From Ascochyta rabiei (Eukaryota > Ascomycota > Dothideomycetes > Pleosporales > Didymellaceae): a stretch of DNA of 64,000 nucleotides. Below the pieces are notes generated by a model. It did no database searches and was not told the origin of the DNA. It worked only from the letters and a program-made list of their open reading frames with translations. A program made the translations under genes and the position numbers. The stretch lies in the NCBI RefSeq assembly GCF_004011695.2, contig NC_082425.1, positions 1,159,079-1,223,078 of the forward strand, given 5' to 3'. Below are positions 12,947 through 23,480 of this stretch, one piece after another. The first letter of the stretch is position 1, and the number at the start of each line of letters is the position of its first letter.

Positions 12947-14407
12947 AGTTTGGTCTAATCTCTGACTTTAATAGAGAAGAGAAGATGACGCTCTGGACGG
13001 AAAGGATGGGAACGCCCCTTGCATATTTTGGTGGCGAGAGTGTCCCGCCCCCATGTCTTGGCAACGTATGACAGAATCTACCGTGTACCCATAGGGACTT
13101 CATTCCCCTTGGATGGCAGTTGGTGTGCTGAAAACTGCCGTAAGCAATCGCTAATGCTTACATGCGTAGCGTGCGGCATGGAAAGCATAAGGCTGCTCAG
13201 AACGAGTGCTTGAACACCTCGCATATAGAAGAGGCGTAATACTGGTTCAACAAACTAAATAGTGAGATGCTCAATTTATAACTCCATCGGAACATTTGAC
13301 TAGAAATATGGTGACTTCATGCAACGGAATAATAAAATTCCGTCATTGAACCGTCTTAGATGGTCTGCAGCTGAAGTCGCTGCTGCAGAAGCACGAAGTC
13401 AAGGATAGCTTACCATTAGGGGCAGAAACAAGAAGTTGAGCGTAACAAGCGGCTCAATAGGGTCCCACCTGCAGCGGATAGCCAGCTCGGCCAGTCGTAC
13501 AAGCTTTCTCAATTAGCGAAATCATCCAATCTCAGCCAAAGACAATGCTAGCCTCTTTCCCCACTAGTCACAATTCATCAACCAGATATATGGTGAGCTC
13601 GAAAATTCCACCGCGATACGATGGAGCAGACCTTGCGCAATCTTTGTGTCTCATCATGGATCGAATTTGCTGAGAAAGCTTCAAGTGACTCTGGGAGATA
13701 ACAACGACCACTGGACGATTGAGAGGCACTTAGGAAAATGATCAGGTGTATCACCAGGGTTTTTACTAAAAGCACTCAATACAGCGTAAACAAGGTCGAT
13801 ATTCCGCAGTATTGTGTAATTTGCAGAAATGTGGGAATGTCTGGGAGAGTTGTTTTCCATTCACGCGAGGAGCCGGATGAAACGGGCGAGGGATGTATCA
13901 TTCGGCAGCTTGTATTCTTAACGAACACCCACTGGTGCCGCAAAATTCAAGGGACATTTGTCTCGAGGTACGGAGAGTAAGCTGATCAAGTGGGTTTGAG
14001 ATATACATTACACTCACTGCCTAGAAACAAGGTTAAAGTTAAGTTTGTAAGGTAAATTAATCAGGTCGTGATGGGTGAAGCTCATATGACGAAGCAGTAG
14101 AGGGGGTGAGAATAGAGCGGGCTTTAAATCCGCTCGGGGTAGAAATGAAATTTTCATGGCCTGTAATAAGGCCTTGAATCGGCAGCGAGCCTTTGGGAGA
14201 TGCAATACCATTTTCAGCTATGGAGAGACGCGACGGCCTGAAATATTGAGTGCAGAGACACCGTACCGTTTGGTACACAATGCGTATCTGAATCACACAT
14301 TTAGACCCATATGGACGTAGGTTTTCAGCCTCAACACTCAGGTGTTAGGAAATTTTAATCAATGACCATAGTCCACTAGTGACGGAGAGTCTACGGCCGA
14401 GGGAGAG
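12947..14407. other. Intergenic region between MFS and P450 genes
   Basis: 1.46 kb of ordinary-composition sequence containing the MFS promoter (right of 12946) and the P450 3' end. Several open frames of 60-80 codons occur on both strands, but none shows a domain, a codon pattern or a splice structure I would defend. I see no repeat or RNA gene. Confidence 0.45.
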
Positions 14408-16252
14408 TTACTCGTAGCCCATAACACCAGAAGCCCGAGGCCGCATGGTCACCTGAAGATCTACTGCCGTCCAAGACAGGCGCGAGGAACTGTGTACAGT
14501 GATATCAAAGTCCTTGTTCACCAGATCCATGTCGTAGAGGTAAACGGTTTTTCCAACCGCCATTCGGAGAATTTGAAATACCATAGTGCGAGCTGGACAT
14601 TGTCGAATTCCAGTAAGGAAGGGCCGAGATGCTTTCTCATTTTTCCTGGAAATAGATTCAATCCACCTCTCGGGTTGAAAGCTGTTCGCAGACTGCCAGT
14701 GCTCCTCTGCGTTCCCCAAGCTGTATTGATCCACAGTCACACCTGTCTAGAGGATGATACGTTAGCCTGTATGAGCAGCTACTGGAAGATACCATAGTAG
14801 ACTCACTCCGTAAGGAATGTAGATACCATCCACAGTCGCTCCCGTGGACACCCTTTGCAAGAGTCCAGCGCAGAATGGTGGTGCCATGCGGAGTGTTTCG
14901 TTGATGCACGCATGAAGATACGGAAGAGTTGCCAGTCGATCATCAGAAATGTCGCTGTATAATCGGAATGTAGACAATAGTTCCTCTTCCACCTTTTTCA
15001 GACATCGCGGATGTTTCAAGAGAAAATAAAAAATCGCATTCATCGATGTATCAGAGGTGCCATAGATGCTCAACCTGTCTCGCGTCAGTTGATTGTTGAA
15101 ACAATGGGAAGAAGGGGCCTTACTTTGTTGAGTAGCTGTTTATCTGAAGGTAGTTGTCTCCTATATCTCGGCCTTTGGACTTCTTGGCCGCTGCTTGAAG
15201 TAGGGCGTAGTGGTTGTCCTTAAATGTTACTCTATCATCATTTTCGATACCAAATGCGGGAAAATTTATGCCCGCGAGTCTACAAAGAACCCACCACACT
15301 TTTTGGAAAGTGGGCTGATACTTTTGTACTGTGAATCTGTCAAAAAAGCAAAAGCAAATTTCTAAGAAACAGGTGAAATACTCCGTGTTGTCAACCAGAG
15401 CATCAAAATTCGCTGTTGGTTCTGTCAGTGACTTAAGACATTGATTCCGACCACAATGAGCGATTGGGTTTGAAGCGGTATTCTGAACATACATCGGCTA
15501 AAGAGCTTTGGTTGTCTACCGCAGGCGATCAGCGACCCCAAAGTCCACATGTAATCTTTGTGGATTGTGGAAAGATCCATCGGGGTTGACGGAGTGTGCC
15601 CAACTCGATGAAGCTTCAAACCCTGCTCAAAAGCGGTGTTGAACATTTGCTCCGAACAGGTCCCGGTGAGATCGCTCAGTGTTGATGCAATGATAGGCCT
15701 GAGCCAATTACGAGGCTCATTGCCGAGACAACTGGAAAGCATAACGTCTGTCATGACGTCTGTATTCACAATCAGACTCCTCCTACTTCCCGATATTGCA
15801 AAGTTCTTGTCGGCACCAATTCCATAGATAGTGTCAAACGCACTGATGGTGGCAAAAGAAATGTCACTCGGTCCTAACCTGACGACTGGGCCTACGAAAT
15901 AGTCAGAATCATGATGCATAATCCTGATGTAATGATATGGCTTGTTCGTGGCATGCAACATACCGTACGTATCGTGAAGACGTTTCAAATCGAAAATATA
16001 TCTTCGGTTGTGTATCATGCGGACATAGTGAATCTTCAAGTATCAGATACACCACCACGGCCGTTAGGCAAAGGGCTCTCACGGGGATGAACTTAGCGAT
16101 GAGCGGGCCAGGAATGCGTGATAAAGGATCCATATAGATTCGGTACAGTAGCCATCCCAGAGCCAGAACAGCAACATATGTTTCGTTAGTGGAGATCCAA
16201 ACTGTGAGTGGTGGATTGCAGATATCCAACTTACAACGTTAAGAAATGCCAT
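14408..16252 (-). CDS. Cytochrome P450 monooxygenase (start unresolved)
   Basis: Minus-strand exons: about 16252..16083, 16033..15964, 15891..15493, 15412..15124, 15074..14807 and 14746..14408. Introns are 49, 72, 80, 49 and 60 bp, with good donors and branch points such as GCTAAC before 14747. Landmarks in order: hydrophobic anchor VAVLALGWLLYRIY; proline-rich hinge DPLSRIPGP; PVVRLGPSDISF; GIGADKNFAISGSRRS; I-helix YGTSDTS; ExxR as ETLR (Glu codon 14897-14899); PERW; heme loop FLTGIRQCPAR with the ligand Cys at 14597-14599. The heme loop has Ala where Gly is usual after the Cys. The anchor frame has no in-frame ATG: the nearest ATG (16252..16250) is one frame off and the anchor frame meets a stop just upstream. 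Either the 5' end is broken or a small indel is present. It probably hydroxylates or oxidises the polyketide. Confidence 0.85.
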
Positions 16253-16819
16253 GCTCTCTAAGCCTTGAATGTACGGATAGAATTTTCGATTCCTTTTAAA
16301 TTTATCAGATTGACAGGTATTGGGCACGAACACTTATTAACTTAGGCCAATCTTAGTACCATCAATTACCATGGAATCAGATGCCGAAATCATACGTAAA
16401 TGAGACCTGTGAAACATATCTCTATAGATTCCTTGCATATTCATATCTGGGTTCAAGTCAAGTCGTACTACAGGAAGGAATGTAGATCGAAAAAATTGCT
16501 AGGTACATCAGTACTATCGTGAGCTAGGTCTTTCAAGAAACACAACTGTACGTATGACGTTTTACATTCCTATTTTGTCTATTTATGAGTAAGGGATAAG
16601 AGGTCTATAGTGCACCTTGCCTCTTTATTGCAGACTACGACAATTGGAAGTCCTGAGTATGTTATATACCGGAGTGTTATTAGAGCAATGAACGTGCAGT
16701 GAAATTACTTACATCTACGGCGCCTCTCCTTTCACTCTTTATCACCTCGACGATACAATCTCAACTCATTTTCCCTCTTTCAACTGCCTCCAAAAGGAGC
16801 CTCTTCAGATTTGTCAAAT
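16253..16819. promoter_or_regulatory. Divergent promoter region between P450 and SnoaL-like gene
   Basis: About 570 bp between divergently transcribed cluster genes. A pyrimidine-rich run (CTTTATCACC...CCCTCTTTCAACTGCC) at about 16735-16790 precedes the plus-strand ATG, as is common in fungal leaders. No specific factor site could be assigned. Confidence 0.45.
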
Positions 16820-17281
16820 ATGCAGTATACAATTTCTGATTACGAGGCAATTCGGAACACAATGGCCCGATATGCAATGGTAGTGGACGAACATAATTGG
16901 GATGATATGCATCATGTGTTCACTGAGGATGCTCGCATCCATTTTACGTTCCTCGGCGCTGCAGGCGATCTACATGGAATTCCTTCCCTCGTACGCTTCA
17001 TCAGGACAGCTGCCACAAATACCACCTCGCAGCACGCAATTTCGACACAGCAAATTGTTCTTACTGGACCGACTACCGCAGAAGCCACAACATATATGAC
17101 TGTGATTCATGTAGGAGGAGAGAACCATAAGCAGAAGGGTGAAATATTTTGTTCGTGGGGCAAGCTCGAGGACAAGCTCATCAAACAAAGCATCGATCAA
17201 TATGAGGACTGGCGCATCACTGAGCGGTTTGTTCACGAGCAACTGCCCAGTACTGGCAGTCTCAGATTGATTGATATCTGA
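16820..17281 (+). CDS. SnoaL/NTF2-like protein (SnoaL_4 type), putative cyclase, dehydratase or isomerase
   Basis: A single exon of 153 aa from ATG 16820; the frame opens earlier only through a TTG. The protein starts with IRNTMARYAMVVDEHNWDDM, then VFTEDARIHFTF, the typical helix-helix-strand opening of the SnoaL_4 group of NTF2-fold enzymes. It ends with a strand-rich half containing YEDWRITER. Such small cone-shaped barrels catalyse aldol-type cyclisation, dehydration or isomerisation in aromatic polyketide pathways; Asp and His residues in the cavity (VVDEH) are candidate acid-base groups. It sits between the P450 and the oxidoreductase. The fold call is good; the reaction is unknown. Confidence 0.82.
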   Translation: MQYTISDYEAIRNTMARYAMVVDEHNWDDMHHVFTEDARIHFTFLGAAGDLHGIPSLVRFIRTAATNTTSQHAISTQQIVLTGPTTAEATTYMTVIHVGGENHKQKGEIFCSWGKLEDKLIKQSIDQYEDWRITERFVHEQLPSTGSLRLIDI

Positions 17282-17841
17282 ATAGACGGGAGTTTCAAGG
17301 AGTGGAATATTGATGTATGACCTCGTAGGCACGTATTTGATACTCAATGGCAAGTGAGTCTGCCTCGCATAAGTAGTGCAGGTCGTTGTCGGTCGTGCAC
17401 GGTAAAGAACTATCGGCTTCAAATCATTTTAAATCCGCTGTTCATACACATTCAGTGACTTCCATTGCCGTCGATCGCAGATCGGCGCTTCTCTGCCATA
17501 ATAGCAACGGATGACTTCGAACACCCCCGTAATGTAGTTTTGCCTTCTAGTGGCCGATCTGTAGCGTATGAGATACAGGCAAGGTTGGTGGTTCGTGAAC
17601 TTTGCATTCCGCGTACAGTAGCTCTGCAAATGTTTCACAACAGGCTGGGTAAACCCGCAGTAACAATGCAGCGGGCTTTCCTAAGTCTGCTGTACAGGAA
17701 TGATTCATAATTTATCTCCGTCCAAAAACCGGGACTGGCAATTATCTTTTGTCTCATGTTGGCATGTATTGTTGCATGTTAAAACCTGGCTTCCTCGGAG
17801 CATCAAGCTACATAGACTCAAACCGCGTCGTCTCTCAACAG
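17282..17841. promoter_or_regulatory. Intergenic region upstream of the MDR oxidoreductase
   Basis: 560 bp between two plus-strand genes. The oxidoreductase frame is open upstream to 17749, but only through TTG and through ATG 17764, which would add residues without family resemblance, so I treat this as leader. Nothing else is supported. Confidence 0.45.
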
Positions 17842-18867
17842 ATGCCTTCTAACACAGCTGCATGGATTGCTGACGCGAAATCGTACCCTCTTGAGGTCAA
17901 AAATGCTCCCACCCACGTCCCAGGCCCCAACGAGATCCTAGTACGTAACTGTGCTGTGGCCGTCAATCATATCGATGTTATGATCCAGAGAAGCGCCTTT
18001 CATCCCATGAACTACCCAGCCATCGTTGGCCAGGATGTGGCTGGCGAGGTTGCCGCTGTTGGACCAGGTGTTACCCGTTTTAAGAAAGGCGATCGCATCC
18101 TAGGCCACTCCATACTCTATGCTACCCTGCAAAGTCGGGACGGAGCCTTCCAAAGGTATACGATTGTGCGCACCAACCTAGCTAGCCAATTGCCGGATGA
18201 AATGCCTTTCGAAGACGCGTGTGTTCTTCCTGTAGGGCTGTCGACTGCTGCCTGCGCCTTATTCCAGGGAACGCATCTAGACCTACGATTGCCAACAAGG
18301 ATGGAAGCAGCTTCGACCCCTACTGAAACAGTTCTGATCTGGGGTGGTTCCTCGAGCGTAGGCTGCAATGCGATCCAGCTAAGCGTGGCGGCCGGGTACG
18401 AGGTCTTCGCCACCACATCGCCGCAGAATTTTGAGTTCGTACGGAAGCTCGGTGCAAGTCAAGTCTTCGACTATCAAGAACGCAACGTTGTGAACGATTT
18501 AGTGCACGCTTTATCCGGAAAAACACTGGCAGGTGCATTGGATGCTATCGGCTTTGCGGCGGCTATCGCCACTGCGAAGGTCGTGGAACAATGCAAAGGC
18601 TCCAAAAAGATGTCCACCACATTACCGGTTCCAGCAGAGATCCCAATCGGTGTCACCGCTAAGCATGTTCGCGGCGATGACCTTCGTGATAATCATCTTG
18701 GCAAAGCAATATACGAAGATTTTCTGCCTGAGGCACTGGAGCGCCAGGCCTTTGTACCTGCCCCGAAACCGGTGGTGGTTGGAGAAGGCCTAGAAAAGGT
18801 TCAACACGCAATCGATCTGCTACAGAAGGGGGTGTCAGCTAAGAAGCTGGTAGTAATCGTCTCGTAG
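17842..18867 (+). CDS. MDR-family oxidoreductase, CipB-like / quinone-oxidoreductase-like (no catalytic zinc motif)
   Basis: A single exon of 341 aa from ATG 17842, where the protein begins MPSNTAAWIADAKSYPLEVK, the usual opening of fungal CipB-like enzymes. It has a GroES-like N-terminal half (PGPNEILVRNCAVAVNHID, then IVGQDVAGEV) and a Rossmann half with WGGSSSVGCNAIQLSVAAG. The zinc alcohol dehydrogenase GHE motif is replaced by GQD and the structural cysteine cluster is absent, so this should be a zinc-free NAD(P)H-dependent reductase. Comparable genes accompany reductively released aromatic polyketides (for example in fusarubin-type clusters), where they act on the aldehyde or quinone scaffold; that role is inferred here. 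The gene looks intact. An upstream in-frame ATG at 17764 is possible but less likely. Confidence 0.87.
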   Translation: MPSNTAAWIADAKSYPLEVKNAPTHVPGPNEILVRNCAVAVNHIDVMIQRSAFHPMNYPAIVGQDVAGEVAAVGPGVTRFKKGDRILGHSILYATLQSRDGAFQRYTIVRTNLASQLPDEMPFEDACVLPVGLSTAACALFQGTHLDLRLPTRMEAASTPTETVLIWGGSSSVGCNAIQLSVAAGYEVFATTSPQNFEFVRKLGASQVFDYQERNVVNDLVHALSGKTLAGALDAIGFAAAIATAKVVEQCKGSKKMSTTLPVPAEIPIGVTAKHVRGDDLRDNHLGKAIYEDFLPEALERQAFVPAPKPVVVGEGLEKVQHAIDLLQKGVSAKKLVVIVS

Positions 18868-19214
18868 TCATGTGTAAGATGAGTCTATGTCACCGTCCTA
18901 AATCGTGAACGCTCATTTATCGGAAAGAAATGTGATTTGTTCCTTGAATAGTCGCATGCTCCATGAAAAAGGCACCCTATGAGACTCAACATGCAATATT
19001 TTAAAGAGTCAAGGATCATGTTGTCATCTCTTGATGATGACACTGGACAAGTTGCCGGGCTCTGTATTTCTAGTGCTGTCCTTGGCAATTCATACCTTGA
19101 ATCCTTGCCGTATCTTTTTAATCAATCTCTTAGGGGTAAGATCATTCCCTTCTTTGTTGCTTCGCTAATCTTTTATGAAGCTATGGCCGGGTGAAACCCG
19201 TAGGCTGGTAATGC
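18868..19214. other. Convergent spacer between MDR oxidoreductase and second SnoaL-like gene
   Basis: 347 bp carrying two convergent 3' ends. I see nothing else in it. Confidence 0.5.
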
Positions 19215-19649
19215 TCACATATGGGAGGCCTGCGCAGCGTCTAGACGGTTTGCGAATTCTATGTATCGCAGGCTGTCTAGGAAGATGTATATCTCGTCAA
19301 TAAGCGTTCCCGACCTATTCATGACAAGAATGGTGACAGATTCGTTTTCGAAAGGGCCAACTGTGGTTTCCGATGTTTGTCGTAGATTGAGCACAACTTT
19401 CCGGGTTGCTTCATCAACGATGATGTGGCGTTCGTCTATCACAGCAAACTTGATGTTTTTTAAAATCGTACGAAGGGTAGGATATCGTTTAATTATCTCC
19501 TCGTTTGTGTGGGAAGACCTAAAGCTTGGAGTGATGCAGTGGGTAATACACGTGGACGTGCGGATAGCTCGAAAAGAGGTCTCATCGATGGTTTCGATTG
19601 ATATGTATTTGGATGCCGTATCGAGGAGAGTATCGCGAGTCGGGGCCAT
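19215..19649 (-). CDS. Second SnoaL/NTF2-like protein
   Basis: A single exon of 144 aa from ATG 19649..19647; the longer frame starts only with TTG. The protein opens MAPTRDTLLDTASKYI, then TCITHCITPS, TNEEIIKRYPTLRTILKN, an AVIDERHIIVDEATRKVVLNL strand pair and FENESVTILVMNRSG. This pattern matches the fungal SnoaL-like group that includes the small isomerases and hydrolases of meroterpenoid clusters (AusH/Trt14 type). It is unrelated in detail to the SnoaL_4 protein at 16820, so the cluster has two separate NTF2-fold enzymes. It converges with the oxidoreductase and diverges from the acyltransferase. The function is inferred only at fold level. Confidence 0.75.
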   Translation of the reverse strand: MAPTRDTLLDTASKYISIETIDETSFRAIRTSTCITHCITPSFRSSHTNEEIIKRYPTLRTILKNIKFAVIDERHIIVDEATRKVVLNLRQTSETTVGPFENESVTILVMNRSGTLIDEIYIFLDSLRYIEFANRLDAAQASHM

Positions 19650-20401
19650 TGTGATCCCCGTGTAACGAGTGCAATTTTGAAAGGTCTTGAAAGGGATCAA
19701 AGCTATGAGAGGGTCCTTTATGGATGTTTTCCAGGACCCGCGATCATTAGATTTCAGCCAAAAGATTCTTCTTAGCCTGCAGGCTTTGCGGGGTTCCCCT
19801 ATGTATCAATGGAAAAATGAGGCAAGGAGAAAAAATGATGATTCATAGCACATTCCTCTTTCAGCGGCTATCAATCAGCCATGATTTAGCTGGTCACCAG
19901 AATCGCATTGCTAATCGCAATCATGAGCGAATTTTGTAATCTCATTCCAGCAATCCACTTGACTGTGAACTTTTGGTACGTGAAAAATCAACGCGCTTTG
20001 ACAAGCTGCATTCCAGCAAGCCCACAATCCAATGAAGATATGCTTGTTTGCACTGAGACGCAATCTGTGGGTTACATTCCAGTTGGTCAACGCATGTACA
20101 GTATCTTCGGTTGCTTAAATGTTCAGTAAAGATAATTTGGGTACAAATTCTGGATGTTAATCTACGTCCCTCCTAGGCCTCGACTCATGTAACAGCTCAT
20201 GATTCACTTTTAGACATTGGTAGTGCTCGGAGACTTGAATTTTAAATGAGCTGAAGTCCTAGTTATACAACGGTGAGTCAGTGATAAGGAATTGCTTTAA
20301 AATTCGAGATATACTTGCCCTGACGATACTTTACAATCCTTCGAGCTCCCAGATCACTCTGGCTAACTGCATGGTAGCTCATCAACCCTAATGTGGCTAC
20401 A
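19650..20401. promoter_or_regulatory. Divergent region between second SnoaL-like gene and acyltransferase
   Basis: 752 bp holding both promoters. Open frames here (for example 19908..20129) show no family or splice support. No repeats. Confidence 0.45.
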
Positions 20402-21945
20402 ATGACTCTTCTCGAACGATTTATGTGTGGATCCTCCAAATCCCATTCTTCCAATATTTACGAAGATGACATTGTGTATCCAGTACATGCTCTCGATGAT
20501 ACAAAAACTTTCCGCAGTTTGTTATTTGCGTGGACGATCCGCTTCAACGACGTATTGGACGCAGATAAATTGTGTTTCGCACTGAGAAGGCTTCTTGAAA
20601 TTGAAGACTGGAGAAAAATTGGTGGTCGCTTGAGATTGAAGGTATCATAAAACGTCCCAACATAGCTTCACTAGGGCTGACAATCCCTTGTCAGAACGAC
20701 GGTAAACTGGAGATCCACGTCCCACGAACATTTACAAAAGAACGAAGGCCCTTCTCGTACAGCCACGAGCACTTTAACGAGGATATAGAAAACCACAACC
20801 TGGCGAAAGACTTTCCCAGGCCTGATGGGAATGTATCAATCTGGCCCAGTCCTCAAAGTTTCCAAACCTTTGGCGCTCGACCTGGTGCACCCACCAGTCT
20901 CAAAGACCTCTTGTCTGGAGATACACCGCAAATATCGCTGCACATCACAACTTTTATGAACGCGACGTTTGTTGCCATCGTATGGCCGCATACGTTAATG
21001 GACATGATCGGTCAGCAAGCCTTCCTCACTGCTTGGTCATTGGTACTAGCCAGACAAGAATTTGCTCTGCCGGCTGTACTCGGTGCAAGAAAGGATGTTC
21101 TATGTGCCATTCTAGACGAAACAGAAGGTGGACCAACAGAGTACTGTTTAAGATCCAAGCAACTACGAGGGATTTCTTTGATTGAATTTGGGATGCGGCT
21201 GGCCTGGGATATGCTGTGCGGCCCGACTCCAGAGACGCGCATTATCTGTCTATCCAAATGGGCTATGGACAGCCTTCGACTTCAAGCTCAAACAGATCTT
21301 ACAACATCCACTGATGGGAAAGATGCATCCTTCATCAGCCACAACGATGTACTGGTAGCTTGGATAGTGCGCGCAGTAGCTACGTCAATCCCCAAAGCAC
21401 GCCCAGTTACGGCTTTACACGCAGTGAATGCTCGATACCGGCTTCCAGCCCTCATCAACGCGCCGGGAGTCTATCTCCAGAACATGGTCGTAACAGCTTG
21501 GACATTACTTTCCCCTGAGCTCGCAATAGGTCCACTAGGCCAAATCGCGCTGATTAATCGACAGTGTCTCAATGAACAGGGAACAGAAGCGCAAGTGCTA
21601 GCGAATCTGCAAGAGCAGCGCCGAACGACCGACCCTTCAAAGCTCTTTTTTGGCCCCTCGGATTCACAACTGATTCTTTTCACTGACTGGACTAAAGCCA
21701 AATTACTCCATGCTCTGAATTTTAGTCCCGCAGTTGTTCGTACTGGCGATACCAGCAATGCGAGATCTAATCCGAGTGGGACTCCAATCTATCATCATGC
21801 CTTTCCTATGCAGCAAAGCCGCCAGCCGAGATTAATGGCTGTGATACTAGACAAGGACTACAATGGTAGTTATTGGCTTATGTTAACCATACCGCCAAAT
21901 GCCTGGATTAAACTTAAGGAATCTTTACAAAGGTTACAAGAGTAG
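20402..21945 (+). CDS. BAHD-like acyltransferase (fungal Transferase family)
   Basis: Two exons, 20402..20641 and 20695..21945, joined by a 53-bp intron with a GGGCTGAC branch, giving 496 aa. The start is ATG 20402; the frame opens a few codons earlier only through GTG. The N-terminal YPVHALDDTKTFRSLLFAWTIRFNDVLDADKL and the catalytic HTLMD (His179, Asp183) inside AIVWPHTLMDMIGQ are typical of fungal trichothecene-acetyltransferase-like BAHD enzymes, which move an acyl group from CoA to an alcohol. The second BAHD motif (DFGWG) is not visible; the corresponding region reads DWTKAKLL, common in fungal members. It probably acylates a hydroxyl placed by the P450. It is the last gene of the cluster; AT-rich repeats start 280 bp downstream. 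Confidence 0.85.
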
Positions 21946-22224
21946 CATACTAGAACTTAAACTTTTCATTTTACTACAAGTGTAACGAGGTTTCGTGAAG
22001 CCCGTTGTGGACTTGCAGTGTCCCGACGCTATCCTACTAGGGAATAGTGCCACATGTAGCCACGGTGTGCAAAATCTGCGCTCTAGGCAATCTTAGGGGA
22101 CAACAAGTATTATTGTTATTACTAATCTACCTATTACTATCCCTCCACTATCTATCCTAGTGTGAAGCAAGTACTATTGCCCACAACTAGGACCTTACAT
22201 AATAATACTTTGTTTATCTAATTG
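21946..22224. other. Spacer at the edge of the cluster
   Basis: About 280 bp of transition from gene-rich to AT-rich DNA. Nothing recognisable. Confidence 0.5.
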
Positions 22225-22524
22225 TTAAATGCGAGGTGTGTTAAATGCGAGGTGTGTTAAATGCGAGGTGTGTTAAATGCGAGGTGTGTTAAATGCGAGG
22301 TGTGTTAGATGATCATGCGAGGGGTGTTAAATGCGAGGTGTGTTAAATGCGAGGTGTGTTAAATGCGAGGTGTGTTAAATGCGAGGTGTGTTAAATGCGA
22401 GGTGTGTTAGATGATCATGCGAGGGGTGTTAAATGCGAGGTGTGTTAAATGCGAGGTGTGTTAAATGCGAGGTGTGTTAGATGATCATGCGAGGGGTGTT
22501 AAATGCGAGGGGTGTTGAATACGA
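22225..22524. repeat. 16-bp minisatellite with a 22-bp higher-order unit
   Basis: The unit TTAAATGCGAGGTGTG is repeated five times (22225-22304), then a 22-bp variant TTAGATGATCATGCGAGGGGTG, five more units, the variant again, three units, the variant a third time, and one or two degenerate units. The phase-shifted unit TGTTAAATGCGAGG equals the start of the LTR family found at 22513, 25171 and 30276 before RIP changed GCGAGG to AAAAGG. Confidence 0.95.
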
Positions 22525-22625
22525 GGTATTAGAGGAATAGGTTAGGCGATAGACCTGCTAAGAAGTGCGCAGGGGCCCCTACCAAAATTTAGAGAAGACA
22601 AAAACCACCCTTACACAGAAGACAA
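22513..22625 (+). repeat. LTR fragment related to the Copia LTRs
   Basis: Starts TGTTGAATACGAGGTATTAG and stays alignable with the 168-bp LTRs at 25171 and 30276 through the GGGGCCCCTACC block to CACCCTTACACAGAA, then diverges. It is therefore about the first 110 bp of an LTR, less RIP-mutated than the other copies. It directly abuts the minisatellite. Confidence 0.75.
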
Positions 22626-23079
22626 TAAATAATAGAAGTGTTACAAAAAATTCCTGCCACAACAGCGCTAGCGTTTATTGCTTTAGCGCTAGCAAAACAG
22701 GGAGAGGTTAAGCACAGACTAGCTGCTAATGATTGATTAATTGATAAGTTTAACGTCCTGTGTAAGTCTAAGACTATATAAGACAAGAGCAGTTAAGCTG
22801 CTCTAGTAATTTAAGGAGTGTGTTTGTTTAAAGGGATAGTAAATGTGTGTTTGTAGTCCAATAGTGAGGGCCTGTGCCCTAGGTTGTTAAGAAGAGCTGT
22901 TGCCCTGTTAAATTAGGGTTGTGTAGAACTATCCTACAAGTAGGTAGTTGTAGTGTTTGTTGTTTGTTGTCTATTACTAACTATTGCTATTATAGTAGAA
23001 AGTCTTTATATTGTTGTTGTTATTGTTGTTGTTATTTGTTTGTCTATTACTATTGCTAGTAGTAGACTGCTAGGGGTGT

Positions 23080-23480
23080 TTAAGCTGTTGCTTAGTCGAT
23101 TTTGTAGGATATAGCTAGGGATATAGACCTGCTACTTCACTAAGGCAGCAGGTATCTATAGGCCTAAGGAGAGAGCTGTTGCTTTGTTAATATAGTGTTC
23201 GTATTAGGGGTAGGTTTAAGCTGTTGCTTAGTTAATTTTGTCTAGGTATAGGAGGTTAGTATAGCTAGTTATAATAGGGGTATTTGTATAGGTTGTAGCT
23301 AGGTATATAGACCTGTTGCTTTACTAAGGCAACAGGTATCTATAGGCCTAAGAGGAGAGCTGTTGCTTTGTTAATAGAGTAGTCGTATAGGGGTACGTTA
23401 AGCTGTTACTTAGTTAAATTTGTCTAGGTATAGAGAGTTAGTATAGCTAGTTATAATAGGGGGTATTAGTAATAAAGTAA
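23080..23480. repeat. Imperfect tandem duplication inside the inverted-repeat element
   Basis: AAGCTGTTGCTTAGT-type segments recur at about 23082, 23218 and 23400. Between them recur AGACCTGYTRCTT...AAGGCARCAGGTATCTATAGGCCTAAG blocks. The spacing is about 136 and 182 bp. Confidence 0.7.

Noticed and set aside
16198..16231. 33-bp GTAAGT...CACAG intron at the P450 start
   Set aside because: Its length is a multiple of three, so it cannot move the ATG frame into the anchor frame.
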